Below are positions 26,930 through 38,780 of a stretch of DNA of 64,000 bases, piece by piece (position 1 is the first letter of the stretch; each line of letters starts with the position of its first letter). The stretch is from Amyloporia xantha (Eukaryota > Basidiomycota > Agaricomycetes > Polyporales > Adustoporiaceae): assembly GCA_036971615.1 (NCBI GenBank), contig JAYKKR010000050.1:62001-126000 (forward strand), read 5' to 3'. Under the pieces are notes generated by a model, which saw only the letters and a list, made by a program, of their open reading frames with translations, was not told the DNA's origin and did not search any database. The translations under genes were made by a program, and so were the position numbers.

Positions 26930-27854
26930 TTATGACTCGTCTGCTGCATCTTCATCCTTCTCTGCGGCCTTGTCTGTTAGGAAGTGGTCAACATGCGTTC
27001 AAACAGAAACATTGAAGTCGACTAACCGGACTCCTGCATGTCAGAGGTCCACAAGGTCAGGTTGTCACGGAGTAATTGCATGATGAGGGTTGAGTCCTTG
27101 TAGCTCTCCTCCGAAAGCGTGTCAAGCTCAGCGATCGCGTCATCAAACGCTTGCTTCGCAAGGTGGCAAGCACGGTCGGGGCTGTTGAGGATCTCGTAGT
27201 AGAAGACGGAGAAGTTCAGCGCAAGGCCGAGACGAATTGGGTGTGTAGGGGAGTTCCGTGACAGCAACGTCGGATGCAGCCTTGTAAGCCTCAAGCGACT
27301 TGTCGGCGCTCTCTTTCCGCTTGTCGCCAGTTGCGAACTCGGCGAGATAACGGTGGTAGTCGCCCATCCTACGAACATTATAATCAGCACAAAAAATTCC
27401 TGCACATATAAGGACCAAACATACATCTTGTGGTAGAATACCTTCGACTCGCCGGATGCGGCGGAAGGAATGAGGTGCTTGTCCAGAACGTCGAGGATGT
27501 CCTCGCAGATCTTTGCGAGTTCACTCTCGATCTTCTCCCGGTAGCCCTTGATCATCGACACCTGGGCCTCGTTGCCCTTCGACTCCTCTTTCTGCTCGAT
27601 CGAAGAGACGATTCTCCATGACGCCCGGCGCGCACCGATGACGTTCTTGTAGGCGACAGAAAGAAGGTTGCGCTCCTCAACGGTGAGCTCTTGGTCTGAC
27701 GATGCGACGCGCTTCATGTTCTCGACCATCTCTGTATAGTCGCGTCGCGTCACGAAGATGTCACACGACTTTAGCGCTAACGCGTACCTTCGTAGCGCTC
27801 TGCCTGCTCGGCGAGCTTGGCGAGGTAGACGGAATCTTCACGAGATTGAGACAT
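26930..27854 (-). CDS. 14-3-3 protein, with apparent 2-nt frameshift
   Basis: 14-3-3 phosphoserine/threonine-binding adaptor acting as a dimer in the cytoplasm and nucleus. Exons are 27788-27854, 27425-27731, 27027-27368 and 26930-26973. Start [20 protein letters not shown], core [29 protein letters not shown] and [11 protein letters not shown], and the acidic tail KDEDAADES are textbook. Near 27243-27256 the frame reading [11 protein letters not shown] is offset from the frame reading [19 protein letters not shown]. The coding strand has a C4 run where the family needs about two more bases. Intron phases at both ends of the exon agree with exactly two missing bases (about 253 aa if intact). 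There is no GT-AG intron that could explain it. Either a sequencing or assembly error in a C homopolymer or a true frameshift. Confidence 0.88.
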
Positions 27855-28623
27855 CTTCACAAGACAGACATGTGAGCAGGGTTCGGGAGGGAAAAGACGC
27901 GTCAAACGCGTCATGTACGCACCTTTGATATTAGGATTGGTGGTGGGTTGGGCTGCGAGAACTGATGCGATAAAAATCGAGCGGTGAGCTCAACGCGAAA
28001 GACAGCGAGGGAGAGTAGACTGACGCGTGGAGGATTGGTGACGAGTGATTGGGGGATAAGTTGAAAGATGAGGACGAGACGCAGCCAAATAAATGAGAAA
28101 ACAAAATGCTGGGCAAAGGGTTTCTCGTGGCCCAGGGCAGAGGGCAAGCGCACGTGATCTCCCACGCCAGGGTGGCTATCTCCAGCAATGCGAATAGCCG
28201 CCCGTTTGCCGCTGCCCTTCTCCTGCCGAATTGGCCTCCTATGGTCCTCCGCGGACGGCAGTTTCCCTCTTGTGGCAGCACCGGGGATATGTAGGCTACC
28301 CTCGGATGTGTCGGAAACAATTGATTTCTAAATACTACGTTTCACGCAGAAGGCGCTGTGGCAGAGCGTTGATATTGATTGACAATGGGAGTACAGACAT
28401 GCCTCATCCGCTGCCCGGAACTTTCATCAGAATATCAGACTCGTCGGAATAACCACCTCGGCAGCGATACGTGGTCTTCTCCCATGGCCATCTCCTTACC
28501 GAGCTTTGAGGCTATATTCTGATGTGGTGGGATATCCAAAAGCGGACAGACCGCTGGATAGTTATTCGATATACGCTATTCCCCCCAATGTAAATGCAGT
28601 ACGAGCATATTTTATTTCGCTCT
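27855..28623. other. Intergenic, 14-3-3 promoter region
   Basis: 770 bp upstream of the 14-3-3 start and downstream of the S28 peptidase stop. Open minus-strand frames near 28000 look like 5' UTR. No specific site identified. Confidence 0.4.
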
Positions 28624-30785
28624 TCATCTCGAACTCGGTGTCCAGCCCGCCAACCACGACGCCATCGCAGCCAGCCCCTCTGACTGCACAGCCGCGATGG
28701 TCGCATCCACCTCCGCGTTCTCTGTCAGGAGATCGGAGCAGTGGTATCCGTTGCCCTCCACAATGGGCTGCCACGGTGTACTTGGGAAGAACGTCCCATC
28801 TGCGGACACGGTCGCCTCGCGCCACGGATCACCTGTGCAAAAGAAAGATGGGTCCGATTCGCTCCTCAGTTGACAGGGAGTCATCAAGCAGCGTGCAACT
28901 TACGTTGTCCATTTGCAAAGAACAGCCGGTCCACATTGACGTACCAGCCGTGGTAGTCCGCATTCGTGGCGCCGACATCTGGGGCACGTGTGGTGGGGAA
29001 AGCCTCAGGGAAGTAGTAGGTGCATTGACGCTAGGAAGACCAGAGTCAGGCGTATGCCACAAAGTAGCGCCACCCCACTGACCTCATCGTAGATGGGTTG
29101 GATTAACCGAGAAACAATAGTCGGCTGATCCAGAGGGGCACCGTCCTGGAGGAAGCCCATGTAGTTGCACCTGAAGTCACGGTCAGTACAAGGAATGAAC
29201 CGTCTCTCTGGAGCACAGACGACGTACACAATCCATTCCCAAGAACGCCCGGCATTGTTGATAGAGATGTCAGTGTAGTAGGACTGCGTAGGATCGTAAG
29301 AGCCCAAGCAATCCCTGTTTGCAACGCGAGGATGAGTTATGCAACGCATGAGAGAGTTGCTCTACCTACTCAGCATCCATATCACCGCAGACTGCAGAGT
29401 TCAGGGACAGTTCGTTCATCAGCGCAATGTTCAAATACAATCATCGGTATACTCACTCAATGCATAGTACGTGTTCGCCCAGTATGTGCCCCAAGCGTTA
29501 AGGGCATGCTCGAGACCCCATCCTGAAGGAGGAGCGCTGACACCGTCCTTCACCTCGAGCGCGTCGCAGAACTGGAAGAATTGCTGGTCGGGGCCACTTT
29601 CCGGTTGCAGCGACTGCCAATCCCACAAGTTGTTCCTCACTAGCGTTGGGTCGTTAAATACATGTCAAAATACATAGTGATGCGAACACACTCACAAGCA
29701 CCGGAGAAGTCATCCAGGTGGGTAAGGCTCATGTTGAACAATGTCTTGATCGCGTCTATTTCTTCCGGAGTCCCAACGGTGAAGGTCGTGTCGATGTAGG
29801 CAATCACGGCTTCAACGTCCGACGAGCAGTTCTGCGGCATGTACTGGCGAATGGGCTCAAAGTAACCCCAGTAATCGCTGTAGACAGGCCACATTCAGGA
29901 ATAATCCTTCAGGAAGTAACACTAACACTTACACAATGCTCTCGACGACAGCCGACGAAGCATACGCAGCACGGAAGACATCAGGCTGGCTATAAAATAA
30001 TAAAAAGTCGTCAGATAGAGGGTCGAACGTCAAGCCGACATAGGACTAACTTGACCACTGTAAAACTGGTCAGCGCGCCAGAATAGCTGCCCCCGATCAG
30101 GATCCACGGTGCCTCAGTGGGCTTGACGGCGTCGCCGCCCGGCATGGGCAGGTCAACATTGTTCGCGAAATACACGAGGTCGTCGATCGCTTGCTGGATG
30201 GTGTGCACCTGGAGACTTTGGACCGAGAGGTTGTTGTACGGATTCGAATAGCCATAGAATCGGTGCTCGATAAGGACCGTAGCGCCGTTCTGCTGCTGGG
30301 CGATTCTACCGTTGATGGTTTGGTTCGTGAGGTAGCCCTCGTAGCCTGATGATCACATATAAATTCAGCTCTCGGTCTACGCCGTAAGTCCGATTGCACT
30401 CACCGTCAGCATTGGTTTCGCCCGGGGTCATCAAGATGATCGGGCCACCTTTAAAAGCGTATCAATCATGGCAGCTCTCGTCGAGCATTCAGGAACAATT
30501 CTTAAGTATACCAGGCTCGTAGAACTCCCAAGTGTGCCAATAACGCTGCGAGAAAGTACCAAGGCTCGGATTGTTGTGGTCTATCAGTTGATCGAAGTAG
30601 TAGACGGTGTCATACGGTGGGATAGTGGTCCCGTTCCGACTGGTGACAGGCCCCTCAGGAGCCGTTACTGAAGGGATTGACGGCCTAGGCGCGACATTTC
30701 CGTGTGCTCTGCCGTCGGGAAGTACGGCAAGCGCAGACGATACAAGCAGCAAGATGACGGAACCAGAACTCCAGAGAGGCGCCAT
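28624..30785 (-). CDS. Secreted serine peptidase, family S28
   Basis: Family S28 (prolyl carboxypeptidase-like) extracellular or vacuolar serine peptidase. Exons are 30512-30785, 30404-30448, 30051-30345, 29933-29989, 29696-29877, 29457-29639, 29370-29391, 29228-29314, 29083-29170, 28904-29030 and 28624-28832, giving 522 aa. It begins with a hydrophobic signal peptide (SSGSVILLLVSSALAV). Family motifs: YYFDQLIDHNNP, FSQRYW, GGPIILMTPGE, EHRFYGYSNP. The nucleophile elbow is GGSYSGAL with Ser near residue 193. The C-terminal Asp lies in FANGQRDPW and the His in GNGYHCSDL, so the triad is complete. Several N-glycosylation sequons are present. S28 enzymes cleave after proline; likely nutritional protein degradation outside the cell. 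Confidence 0.92.
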
Positions 30786-31603
30786 TCTTCCAACAAGCAA
30801 CCGACAGCCGAGCAAGAGCGGACGACCGAGAAGAGCGACGACGCCCCCAGGAACGACTTATATGCCCCCCACGATTACAAGGCACAGGAATAGCTCATCT
30901 TCCAGGACTCGCCCACATGCAACTATCTCACCAGGGTTTGGCTATCGCCGGCTTTGGCCTCGAGATCAATTTCCGTAAAGAGTCGTCCACAATGCGGGTG
31001 CCGTGGGCGGTGCGGCTGCTGTAAGGCGGTTGATTTGAGCTGCCCATGTGCAAGAATAGTTATCTGTCATTTCGCTGATTTGTCGAATGGCCGAGGAAGG
31101 ACCGCTGCAAATAATATGTTTGTGCGACCAAGCGCAGACGCACATACGTCTACCGGAACATTGTTTGTGAGCTGCCCGTTTTGTGATTGAACCGAGAATA
31201 GATGGAATGCTGTCAGGAAGCGGCATCGCTTCACTATGGAAGTAGCTGTGAAGAGATACGTAGCGGTGAGGCGGGTGAGGCCTGGGGCGTCGCCCGCGTG
31301 CTTCGCGCATCATATGACCTCCGTGTTCTCTTTCAGAAACTCTATAGTCTTTCCAACACAAGATGATGACAGGGTTATCAAAGTACTGGTCAAATTTACA
31401 AATCATCTCATTTCTCACTGGGCAACAAATGCCGTCCAATTATGAAGCCGACCAGCTTTACGAATCAGACCGTCCCTACGCTATCTGGGACAAATCCGTC
31501 CATTGACCACACAGTTCGGACACTATCGCTTCTGTTCTCCCCTGGTGTCAATCTCTTCAATTCTGGCTTGTCGATTCGCTGTTTCTCAATTATCCGTGCC
31601 ACC
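30786..31603. other. Divergent intergenic region
   Basis: Upstream region shared by the S28 peptidase (minus) and the two-TM protein (plus). An in-frame upstream ATG at 31442 would extend the latter by 54 codons. No individual regulatory site identified. Confidence 0.4.
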
Positions 31604-32164
31604 ATGCCTATCGTTCGCCGTTATAGAACCACATCTCAGTTCGCCGAGATGTTGTCCACCACCCCCAATCACCGTCGCCGCAGTGCCTCAAACGGTCCCT
31701 GGGCGTCCACAGCGCAAGCCACAATCTCCGACGAAATATACTCGTGGTACGAAGCACTCTGTCCATCCCTAGAGGATCTTCGAGTCGTACTGCGCCGTAC
31801 CCAAGCTCTCCCAAATGCTACTCAGGAGCGCTCCTTCTCGTACCTGGCGCCCCTCTTCGTCTTTATCTCGCTCTTGGTGTTCGTGGTGGTCGCACTGCAT
31901 CCAAACTCGTTCTTTCAGCCTATCCCCGAGGAGCCCCACGCTCACGCCGGGAAGGTGAAGATACATGCCCTCACCGTGGTCGGGTTCTTGCTAGTGGGCC
32001 TGGTCGTTCTTCGGATCGCGATATGGGGGGCTGCCAAGGTCGTTTTCGCCATTCTTAACACACAAAGCACTACCGACAGGGAGCCAAGACCAGTTGCGAG
32101 AACTGTGGATGTATTTCAGGGCATTTCGACCAAGGACTTATGGCTAGGAGGGATGCTGGAGTAG
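31604..32164 (+). CDS. Small two-TM hypothetical protein
   Basis: Intronless frame encoding 186 aa from the ATG at 31604. That start has an ideal context (GCCACCATGC); an upstream in-frame ATG at 31442 would give 240 aa but adds a low-complexity leader. The N-terminal half is Arg/Ser-rich (PNHRRRSASNG) with an amphipathic stretch (YSWYEALCPSLEDLRVVLRR). Two hydrophobic helices follow: YLAPLFVFISLLVFVVVAL and ALTVVGFLLVGLVVLRIAI. The tail is polar. I do not recognise the family; a small integral membrane protein of an internal organelle is plausible but unproven. Confidence 0.6.
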   Translation: MPIVRRYRTTSQFAEMLSTTPNHRRRSASNGPWASTAQATISDEIYSWYEALCPSLEDLRVVLRRTQALPNATQERSFSYLAPLFVFISLLVFVVVALHPNSFFQPIPEEPHAHAGKVKIHALTVVGFLLVGLVVLRIAIWGAAKVVFAILNTQSTTDREPRPVARTVDVFQGISTKDLWLGGMLE

Positions 32165-32356
32165 AGATAGGATTGTCGTTACAAATTCATTTATCTTCGA
32201 TCTGATGACTCCACTCGTATTGATGGCATGATCGACGCGCGATCACTAGCAATCTGAGTTGTTATTCTACGCACGATAAGCATAATGGTAGCAAGCAAGA
32301 TAATAATTAAATAGTACTCTGACTCGAACGACACAATGTTTCGTCACACAACATCT

Positions 32357-34860
32357 CTACCTTCGCTTGAAAACCAGGGGTGCTCTCGCAGGACTAGGGA
32401 TAGAAGGATGAAAAGACTCTGAGCATGAGTGATCATGTCCAAAGTTGTGATATGAACACTGACTAGAGCGTGATTCCAGCGTCACACTTCAGCAGCCGTT
32501 CCTTGCGCTGTTCGAATGTTTCCGCGGCGAACTCGGGTTCTTCTTTCACTTCAATCTTGTAATGGGAGATCATGTACGTGATGACAGCTACTCCCTCTAC
32601 TTCGGCGAATCTGTGATAAGACAGAGAAAAAGGAATGAGGGGTATTCGCAGAATGTGCATCGTATTCACCTCCGTCCTAAACACCCACGCGGACCACCGC
32701 TGAATGACAGGAACGCATCGCGCGGCCAGTCACCAAGGAAGCGGGATGGCATGAATTCATAAGGGTCCTTCCAGTATCGTGCTGAAGGGATAGACAGGAT
32801 GTCAGTACATGTATTGGGCACGACCTCCATCCCAGGGCATACGATTGTAGTGCAGTCCTGGCGCATGAATGGCAATTCCTGTGCCTTGGGGACAAGGGAC
32901 GGAGATTGGCTCGCCTGCCATGTTGTGGGTATGGAGAGTTGTGTCCTCCGCGGCATATTTCGGGATGTAAATTATCTGTGATAATCAATTTTGTAGATGG
33001 TCAGCTACCAGTCATCGGGACTCAGCACGTACCGAAGGAAACATGCGTAAGGTTTCCATAAGTACGCTGAGAGACTTGATATTAGTGAAGACCTCAAATA
33101 CGGACAACAGTAACAGCGCACGCGTAGCAGTAGGTCAGCTTTCCCATGTCTTCGTAGCTCTGTACGTGTGAAAAGGATAAGAATAACCTGTTGGACACTT
33201 CGGCTGAGGCACTGACAGGATCGTTTCCATCGGCGACGACACTCTTGATGTGTTGATACAAGGTCTCCTGCTCATCTTGATACAGAGCTAACAGGACAAA
33301 GGCAAAAGCTAGTGTATGGGCTGTCGTCTGTTGCCTCTGTGTCAGATCCTACGTTCACTTTTCGCTATGATGTTCACCTCGTGTCCTAACGTCCGAGACG
33401 ATGGAAATTAACACTTGAAGTGATTTTACTTCACATACAATGAGATATTCACCAGCAATTAGGAATACAGAAATATCCCCTTAGGAGGCAGGACTATGAG
33501 CACAATCCAGATCTGAATTCGACGACTATGAAACATACCCATAAGCTCGCTATCGCTTAACTTTATGTTTCCATCAGACTCGTCCTCGTTTGCATCAAGT
33601 AGACTGTTGAAGAGATCATCGCACTCCTCCTTTTTCTCAGAGTTCCTGCGATCCTGAATCATTTCAATCATGTACAATCTGAACACGATGTCGATGGTCA
33701 GCGCATACCGCAGGTCAAAATACGTTCGTGTGAATACTCTGGTCTGAACGAACCCGCGCACCTCGAGCTCGTTATATGCCACTCTGAATTTCTGAACCCG
33801 CTGGATAGGAACCCAGTTCAGCACCCACGCAGGAAGTACGACTTTCATCCAAAGATCACATGAAACGACATGCAACGCATCCTTCAGATTATGTGTGAGA
33901 ATTAGTACTACATAGGTGCAATTAGCAATGGGATCGGTGCACCTTAAATGATACTGTATGCTCTGGAGGTACGTCTATGTCCGCCTTCCACGACATGCGG
34001 CGACCGAAGCCAGCTGCACTTATAATGAAGAGGGCCATCTGGAAGTATGTATCATCATCAGAGTTTTGATCACGACTGTGGAGTAGAGATACTTGCTGGT
34101 ACCGTCAGGTCAAGAATCTTATCGATAGCTACCTCATCCTTGCCATGCCAGACTTCTTGGAAAAGTTCCTTCGCTGTGCTGATGCTTTCATTCCAGACGA
34201 GGCGATTATTTCTCTGCACAAGAGTCACTTTCAGTCATACCAAAATATCAGCACCGCCAACCTCAGAAAACGATGAGGCAGCGATTTTCCGATGGCGCTT
34301 CCACTCATCCCCTTCAGTCGCAACAATGTTGCTGCCGAAGAGAGTAATATGCTCGTATACGCCTAACGGTTTGGGAAAACGTGTTCTGGCGCTCGTGATC
34401 TCCTAGAGGCCTCTTGAGATTGGAAGTAAGACCGCAATGTAGAGAACATGCCTTCAGAGCTTCGGCATCTGCACATAGATAGGTAACTTCGGTAGATGGT
34501 AACAGGCTGACCTAGGCACGTCTTGAGATGTGACTTGGGAATTCTCGAGAACACCGAATACTACTAACCGATGAGATGATATCTGCGTCATGGTCCACAA
34601 AATCCTGGTGTTTCCTCGTCCATACGCTGAAACTGCCTGCTGCAAGAGCAGGAATACGTCCACGGAAGACGTATGACTGACTTCCATATACAAAGCGGAG
34701 TCCGGGAAAGTCCCTGAGAATGCGTATAAAGTTTAGTGCTGAGCTGAACAATTTGAACCCACCGTATAGCTTTGATGACGTTCTGCCAATTTTGGTACTT
34801 CTTAATGATATACAGAATCAAGAACGAGAGCCCGACGAAAAGCACTTGCGCGTTATACAT
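32357..34860 (-). CDS. Cytochrome P450, tandem copy A
   Basis: Membrane-anchored P450 monooxygenase with an N-terminal hydrophobic helix (MYNAQVLFVGLSFLILYII). Exons: 34763-34860, 34569-34713, 34452-34511, 34262-34402, 34103-34213, 33943-34038, 33762-33881, 33539-33677, 33453-33479, 33378-33385, 33217-33327, 33122-33159, 33033-33066, 32843-32975, 32670-32781, 32464-32610 and 32357-32393. I-helix AGHETTAHT, ExxR (ETLR) and heme loop FSGGPRGCLG are intact. Two oddities: intron 3 uses a GC donor (AAG|GCATGT), and intron 7's acceptor CAG is one base too early. Normal splicing there breaks frame, while retaining the 84-nt stop-free intron keeps it (546 aa). May be impaired or may carry a 28-residue insertion. 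Substrate unknown. Confidence 0.85.
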
Positions 34861-35436
34861 GTGTATATGGCTGATTCGGTGACTGGGACTAAGTAGTCAC
34901 TACAAAGCAGAAAACAATTCGAGCTGGGGAGATTCGGTTCAACGGGGCATCAGGATCTTAGAGCACTGTTTCCGAACAATCCCACCTAATGACACATCGC
35001 TGCGGGAGTTTGACGTGTGAAGGTTATCGGCCCGTAAGTACTGATGTTTAGGCTTGTGCTGATTGGCATGTCGTAGTGCATGATGGAGAACGCACCGCAC
35101 AACTAGACTATCAAAAAGTACTGTTTGACCAGTAATTGCATGTGGCTCAGCAGGCAACTCTGAGTGTACTCGTAGCTGGCATCAAGAATTGACTCAGACT
35201 GCTCAGCTAATTGTTTGATCATCTTTACACGACAGTGAGGATCACGCAGCCGACAGCAGGTGGCGTCTGATGTCAGATAGCTGATCAGACGCTGTCACCG
35301 TCACCTTGACTTAACTCTAGTGATCTCATCGCTGAATCATCCCTACATGGGTCGAGAGTGGTCCGACCAAACTCGTAAAATATAGGAAAATACAAAGGAC
35401 GCACTAATTGGCCGCTGGCTACCATTCAACTGACGT
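34861..35436. other. Spacer between P450 copies A and B
   Basis: 576 bp, holding the promoter of copy A and the 3' region of copy B. No other gene seen. Confidence 0.4.
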
Positions 35437-37950
35437 CTATCTACGCTTGAATACGAGGGGAGCTCGCACAGGGCTAAAAGGTCAAGAGACAGAGAATTAG
35501 AACAGGCGAAGTATGGATAAAGCAAAGACTGACAAAAGCGTAATGGCTGAATCGCACGTCAATAGGCGTTCCTTGCGCTGTTCAAAGGTTTCTGCAGCAA
35601 ATTCGGGCTCGTCCTTCACCTCGACTTTGTAGTTGGCAATTATGTAGGTAAGAGCGGCTACCCCTTCAACTTCAGAGAATCTATCGACAAATTTAGACCC
35701 TGCAAACCGTGAAATATGAGCTGTGTACCTTCTACCCAAGCACGACCGAGGTCCTGCGCTAAACGGTAAGAAAGCATCGCGCGGCCAGTCACCAAGGAAA
35801 CGAGACGGATTGAATGTGTAGGGATCCTCCCAGTATCGAGCTGCAGACATAAGACATATCAGCAAATGACCTTCACTGACACCTGTTTACCTTAACGTAC
35901 GGTTATAGTGCAAACCCGGCACATGGATACCGATATGAGTGCCTTGGGGACAGGGAACCGACACTGGCTCCCCTGCCATGTTGCGAGTGTGAAGAGTCGT
36001 GTCTTCGGCAGCGTGTTTCGGGATGAAAACGACCTACATGATAGTCAGGACGTTTGCCATGCGGTCACAGTGTAGCGATCAGAGCGCACTGGAGGAAACA
36101 TGCGCAAGGTCTCCAGGAGCACACTAAATCATGTGTTAAGTCGACACAAAAAAGCGCATAGGAAATGAGTTGCATACGCGTAGCAGTGCGTCAATTTTCC
36201 CATGTCTTCATACCTCTACACACAGATGGAAAGAGATAAGCCAGCTTGCGCCGCGAGATCTGAGTGACAGCTATACCGGAAGGCCACCATCAGGAATGAC
36301 GCTCTTGATATGCTGATACAAATTTTCCTGTTGGTCTTGATACAATGCCAGCAGAGTCAAGGCAAAAGCCAATGTATGTGCTGTTGTCTATCAGTCTTGA
36401 GGTCAGATCACGTACATGGCGAGTCGTCAGTGATGCTAACCTCGTGGCCTAGCACGGCAAATACAGATGCAAAGTTATCATTCAACACAAAATAAGAATT
36501 TCAAAGCCACTGCGAATTACCAGCCAGCAAGAATATGAATATGTTACCTTCAGAAACAGTACAGTCAACGCGATAGATACTTTTGACGGCAGCTTGTAAC
36601 TTACTCATCAGCTCGTCATCGCTCAGCTTCGCGTCGCCGTCCGACTCGTCCTCATTGGCGTCGAGTAGACTACTGAAAAGGTCATAACGTTCCTCCTTCT
36701 TCTCGGAATTCTTGCGTTCACCAATCATCTCAACCATATAACGCTTGAAACAAGTGAATCAGCATGTAACACAACTATCAGCTCCATGTATAATTGATCG
36801 GCATACCTCAAGCTCGTCGTATGCTACCCTGAATTCCTGAAATGACCGGATGGGTGCCCAATTCAGGACCCACGAAGGAATGACGACCTTCATCCACAGA
36901 CCAGCTAAGACGACGTGCAGCGCGTCCTATAGCTCATATGATGAGTTGTACTTGATCTGGTACAAGCAAGCACAGAAGTTTCACTGTGGAAGAGTTACGA
37001 ACCTTGAAGGACAATACATGCCCAGGAGGTACATTCAAGTCCACCTTCCATGACATGTGCCGCCCAAAGCCAGCTACGCCAAGAACGAAGAGGGCGAGCT
37101 AGAAATGGTCAAAAATGTAAGCTCTGAAGATATTCAATATAGGTTGGGACACAGACAGGCACAGTGATATTCAAGATATTATCAACAAGGACCTCGTCCT
37201 TTCCGTGCCAGATATCTTGGGAAAGTTCTTTCACAATGCTTATTGTTTCATTCCAGACAAGTCGATTATTCCTCTGAAAGCGAAAGTCAGAAATATGGCC
37301 GACATCGTCGAGATTGCAGAATTAACCTCCGAAAACGACGGCGCCGAAATTTTCCTATGACGCTTCCATTCGTCGGCCTCTGACGCAACGATATTGCGAC
37401 CAAGGAATGAGACAATCGCATACTCATGCAACGGTTTAGGGAAGCGCGCCCTGGCGCTCGTAATCTCCTGATAGGGACATCAGTCAGTCAGTCAGTCGCC
37501 AAAACTGATGGCTATTACCCTTGAAGGGATATCTCACCTTCACAACGTCGGCGTCTGCGCACAAATAAGTGCCTCCAGTCGATGGGAACAATCGAACCTG
37601 TGGACTCCTCGACATTTGAGTTTGATATCCCAACATACTATTGAATGCCACTGACAGATGAGATGATATCCGAGTCATAATCCACAAAATCCTGATGTTT
37701 TTGCAGCCATATGCTTCGATTTCCAGCCGCAAGATACGGTATTCGATATCTGAACACAACCGACTGTGGGCCGAATACGAAACGCAACCCAGGGAAGTTC
37801 CTTTCCGCGCATAATTGAGGAAGCGTGTTCGATGTGACAGCCTGATCAGAGAGCTTACTGGATAGACGTGATCACTTTCCGCCAATCTTGGTATTTCTTG
37901 ATGACGAACAGAACCGAGAACGACAGAAGGAGGAGCAAGACCGTCTGCAT
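35437..37950 (-). CDS. Cytochrome P450, tandem copy B
   Basis: Intact P450 of 516 aa in 17 exons: 37859-37950, 37656-37800, 37538-37597, 37327-37467, 37163-37273, 37003-37098, 36807-36926, 36605-36743, 36521-36547, 36441-36448, 36277-36387, 36178-36215, 36090-36123, 35901-36033, 35729-35840, 35534-35680 and 35437-35473. N-terminal anchor MQTVLLLLLSFSVLFVI, then I-helix AGHETTAHT near residue 310 (its His-Glu from the 8-nt exon 36441-36448), ExxR in AVLLETLRMFPP, PSRFLGDWPRDAF and heme loop FSAGPRSCLG with Cys near 452. The C-terminus is APLVFKRR. Intron 3 here has an ordinary GT donor, unlike copies A and C. It resembles expanded basidiomycete microsomal P450 families; I cannot assign a CYP number or substrate. 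Confidence 0.93.
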
Positions 37951-38780
37951 GTTGCCGGACAGTAAGTATCTGCTCAGCAGAGCCACTAGGGAGCTGGTGC
38001 GGACGGGAACTGCGCGAGGACTCGTTCCTATAGTCCTGCGCATGACTGTACCCGGCTGCGTGAGAAGGGAAACATGATAAGGGCCTTCTCATTAGCAGAG
38101 ACTCCGGAAGTATTGCAGGCTAGGCCCATGTTCCTCAAGAAATGCTTGGGACACGACGGCTTGTCAAAGGCGTCTAGAAAAGTTCGCATATGTACGAACG
38201 ACACGCATACATCCCTTCGAGAGTCAAAAAAGTAGGCAAGACTGAACCAAGTCGATGAGGTTTGTTATGGAAGCGAGGCCCAATGCCGTATGCTGACACA
38301 TGTTAGATTGGACAAATGGGCCGCTCGGGTGCCGAATTCAAGGCCAGTCGGGAATGAATATGAGAATATGAACGACTGTATTCGCGCGTTCATCAACTTC
38401 GTGTTCACACGATACGACAACTAGCACGTACCACAGTAATTATAGAAACAAAAGAATCGGGTACCTGTACATAACAGCTGAGAGAGCCGACTGTCGACAA
38501 AGTAGTGGGAAATGATGGTCGCTGGCGTTCCGGCCATCATACAAGGACATACATTGTCGTCGTGATGATCGATATACATGGGACTAGCACTTCGCACTTG
38601 ATCGCCGAAGCGCCATTTGGGCTCGCTTCATCCATACTTCCGCTGCTCTCTTGTACTATCAGGGCTGGTTCGTATCGACTATAGGATATATAAAGTACAC
38701 AGAGCAGCTCGCTACAAGGAAATAACGCACATGACCTCCGATGAAACCCACTCCCGTGTCCCTCTCATTGCTCGAAAGGA
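37951..38780. other. Spacer between P450 copies B and C
   Basis: 830 bp with the copy B promoter and copy C 3' region. A short CAGT microsatellite (about five units) lies inside copy B near 37483, not here. Nothing else recognised. Confidence 0.4.

Noticed and set aside
37483..37500. Short CAGT microsatellite
   Set aside because: About five units inside a P450 intron; common simple repeat with no sign of function.
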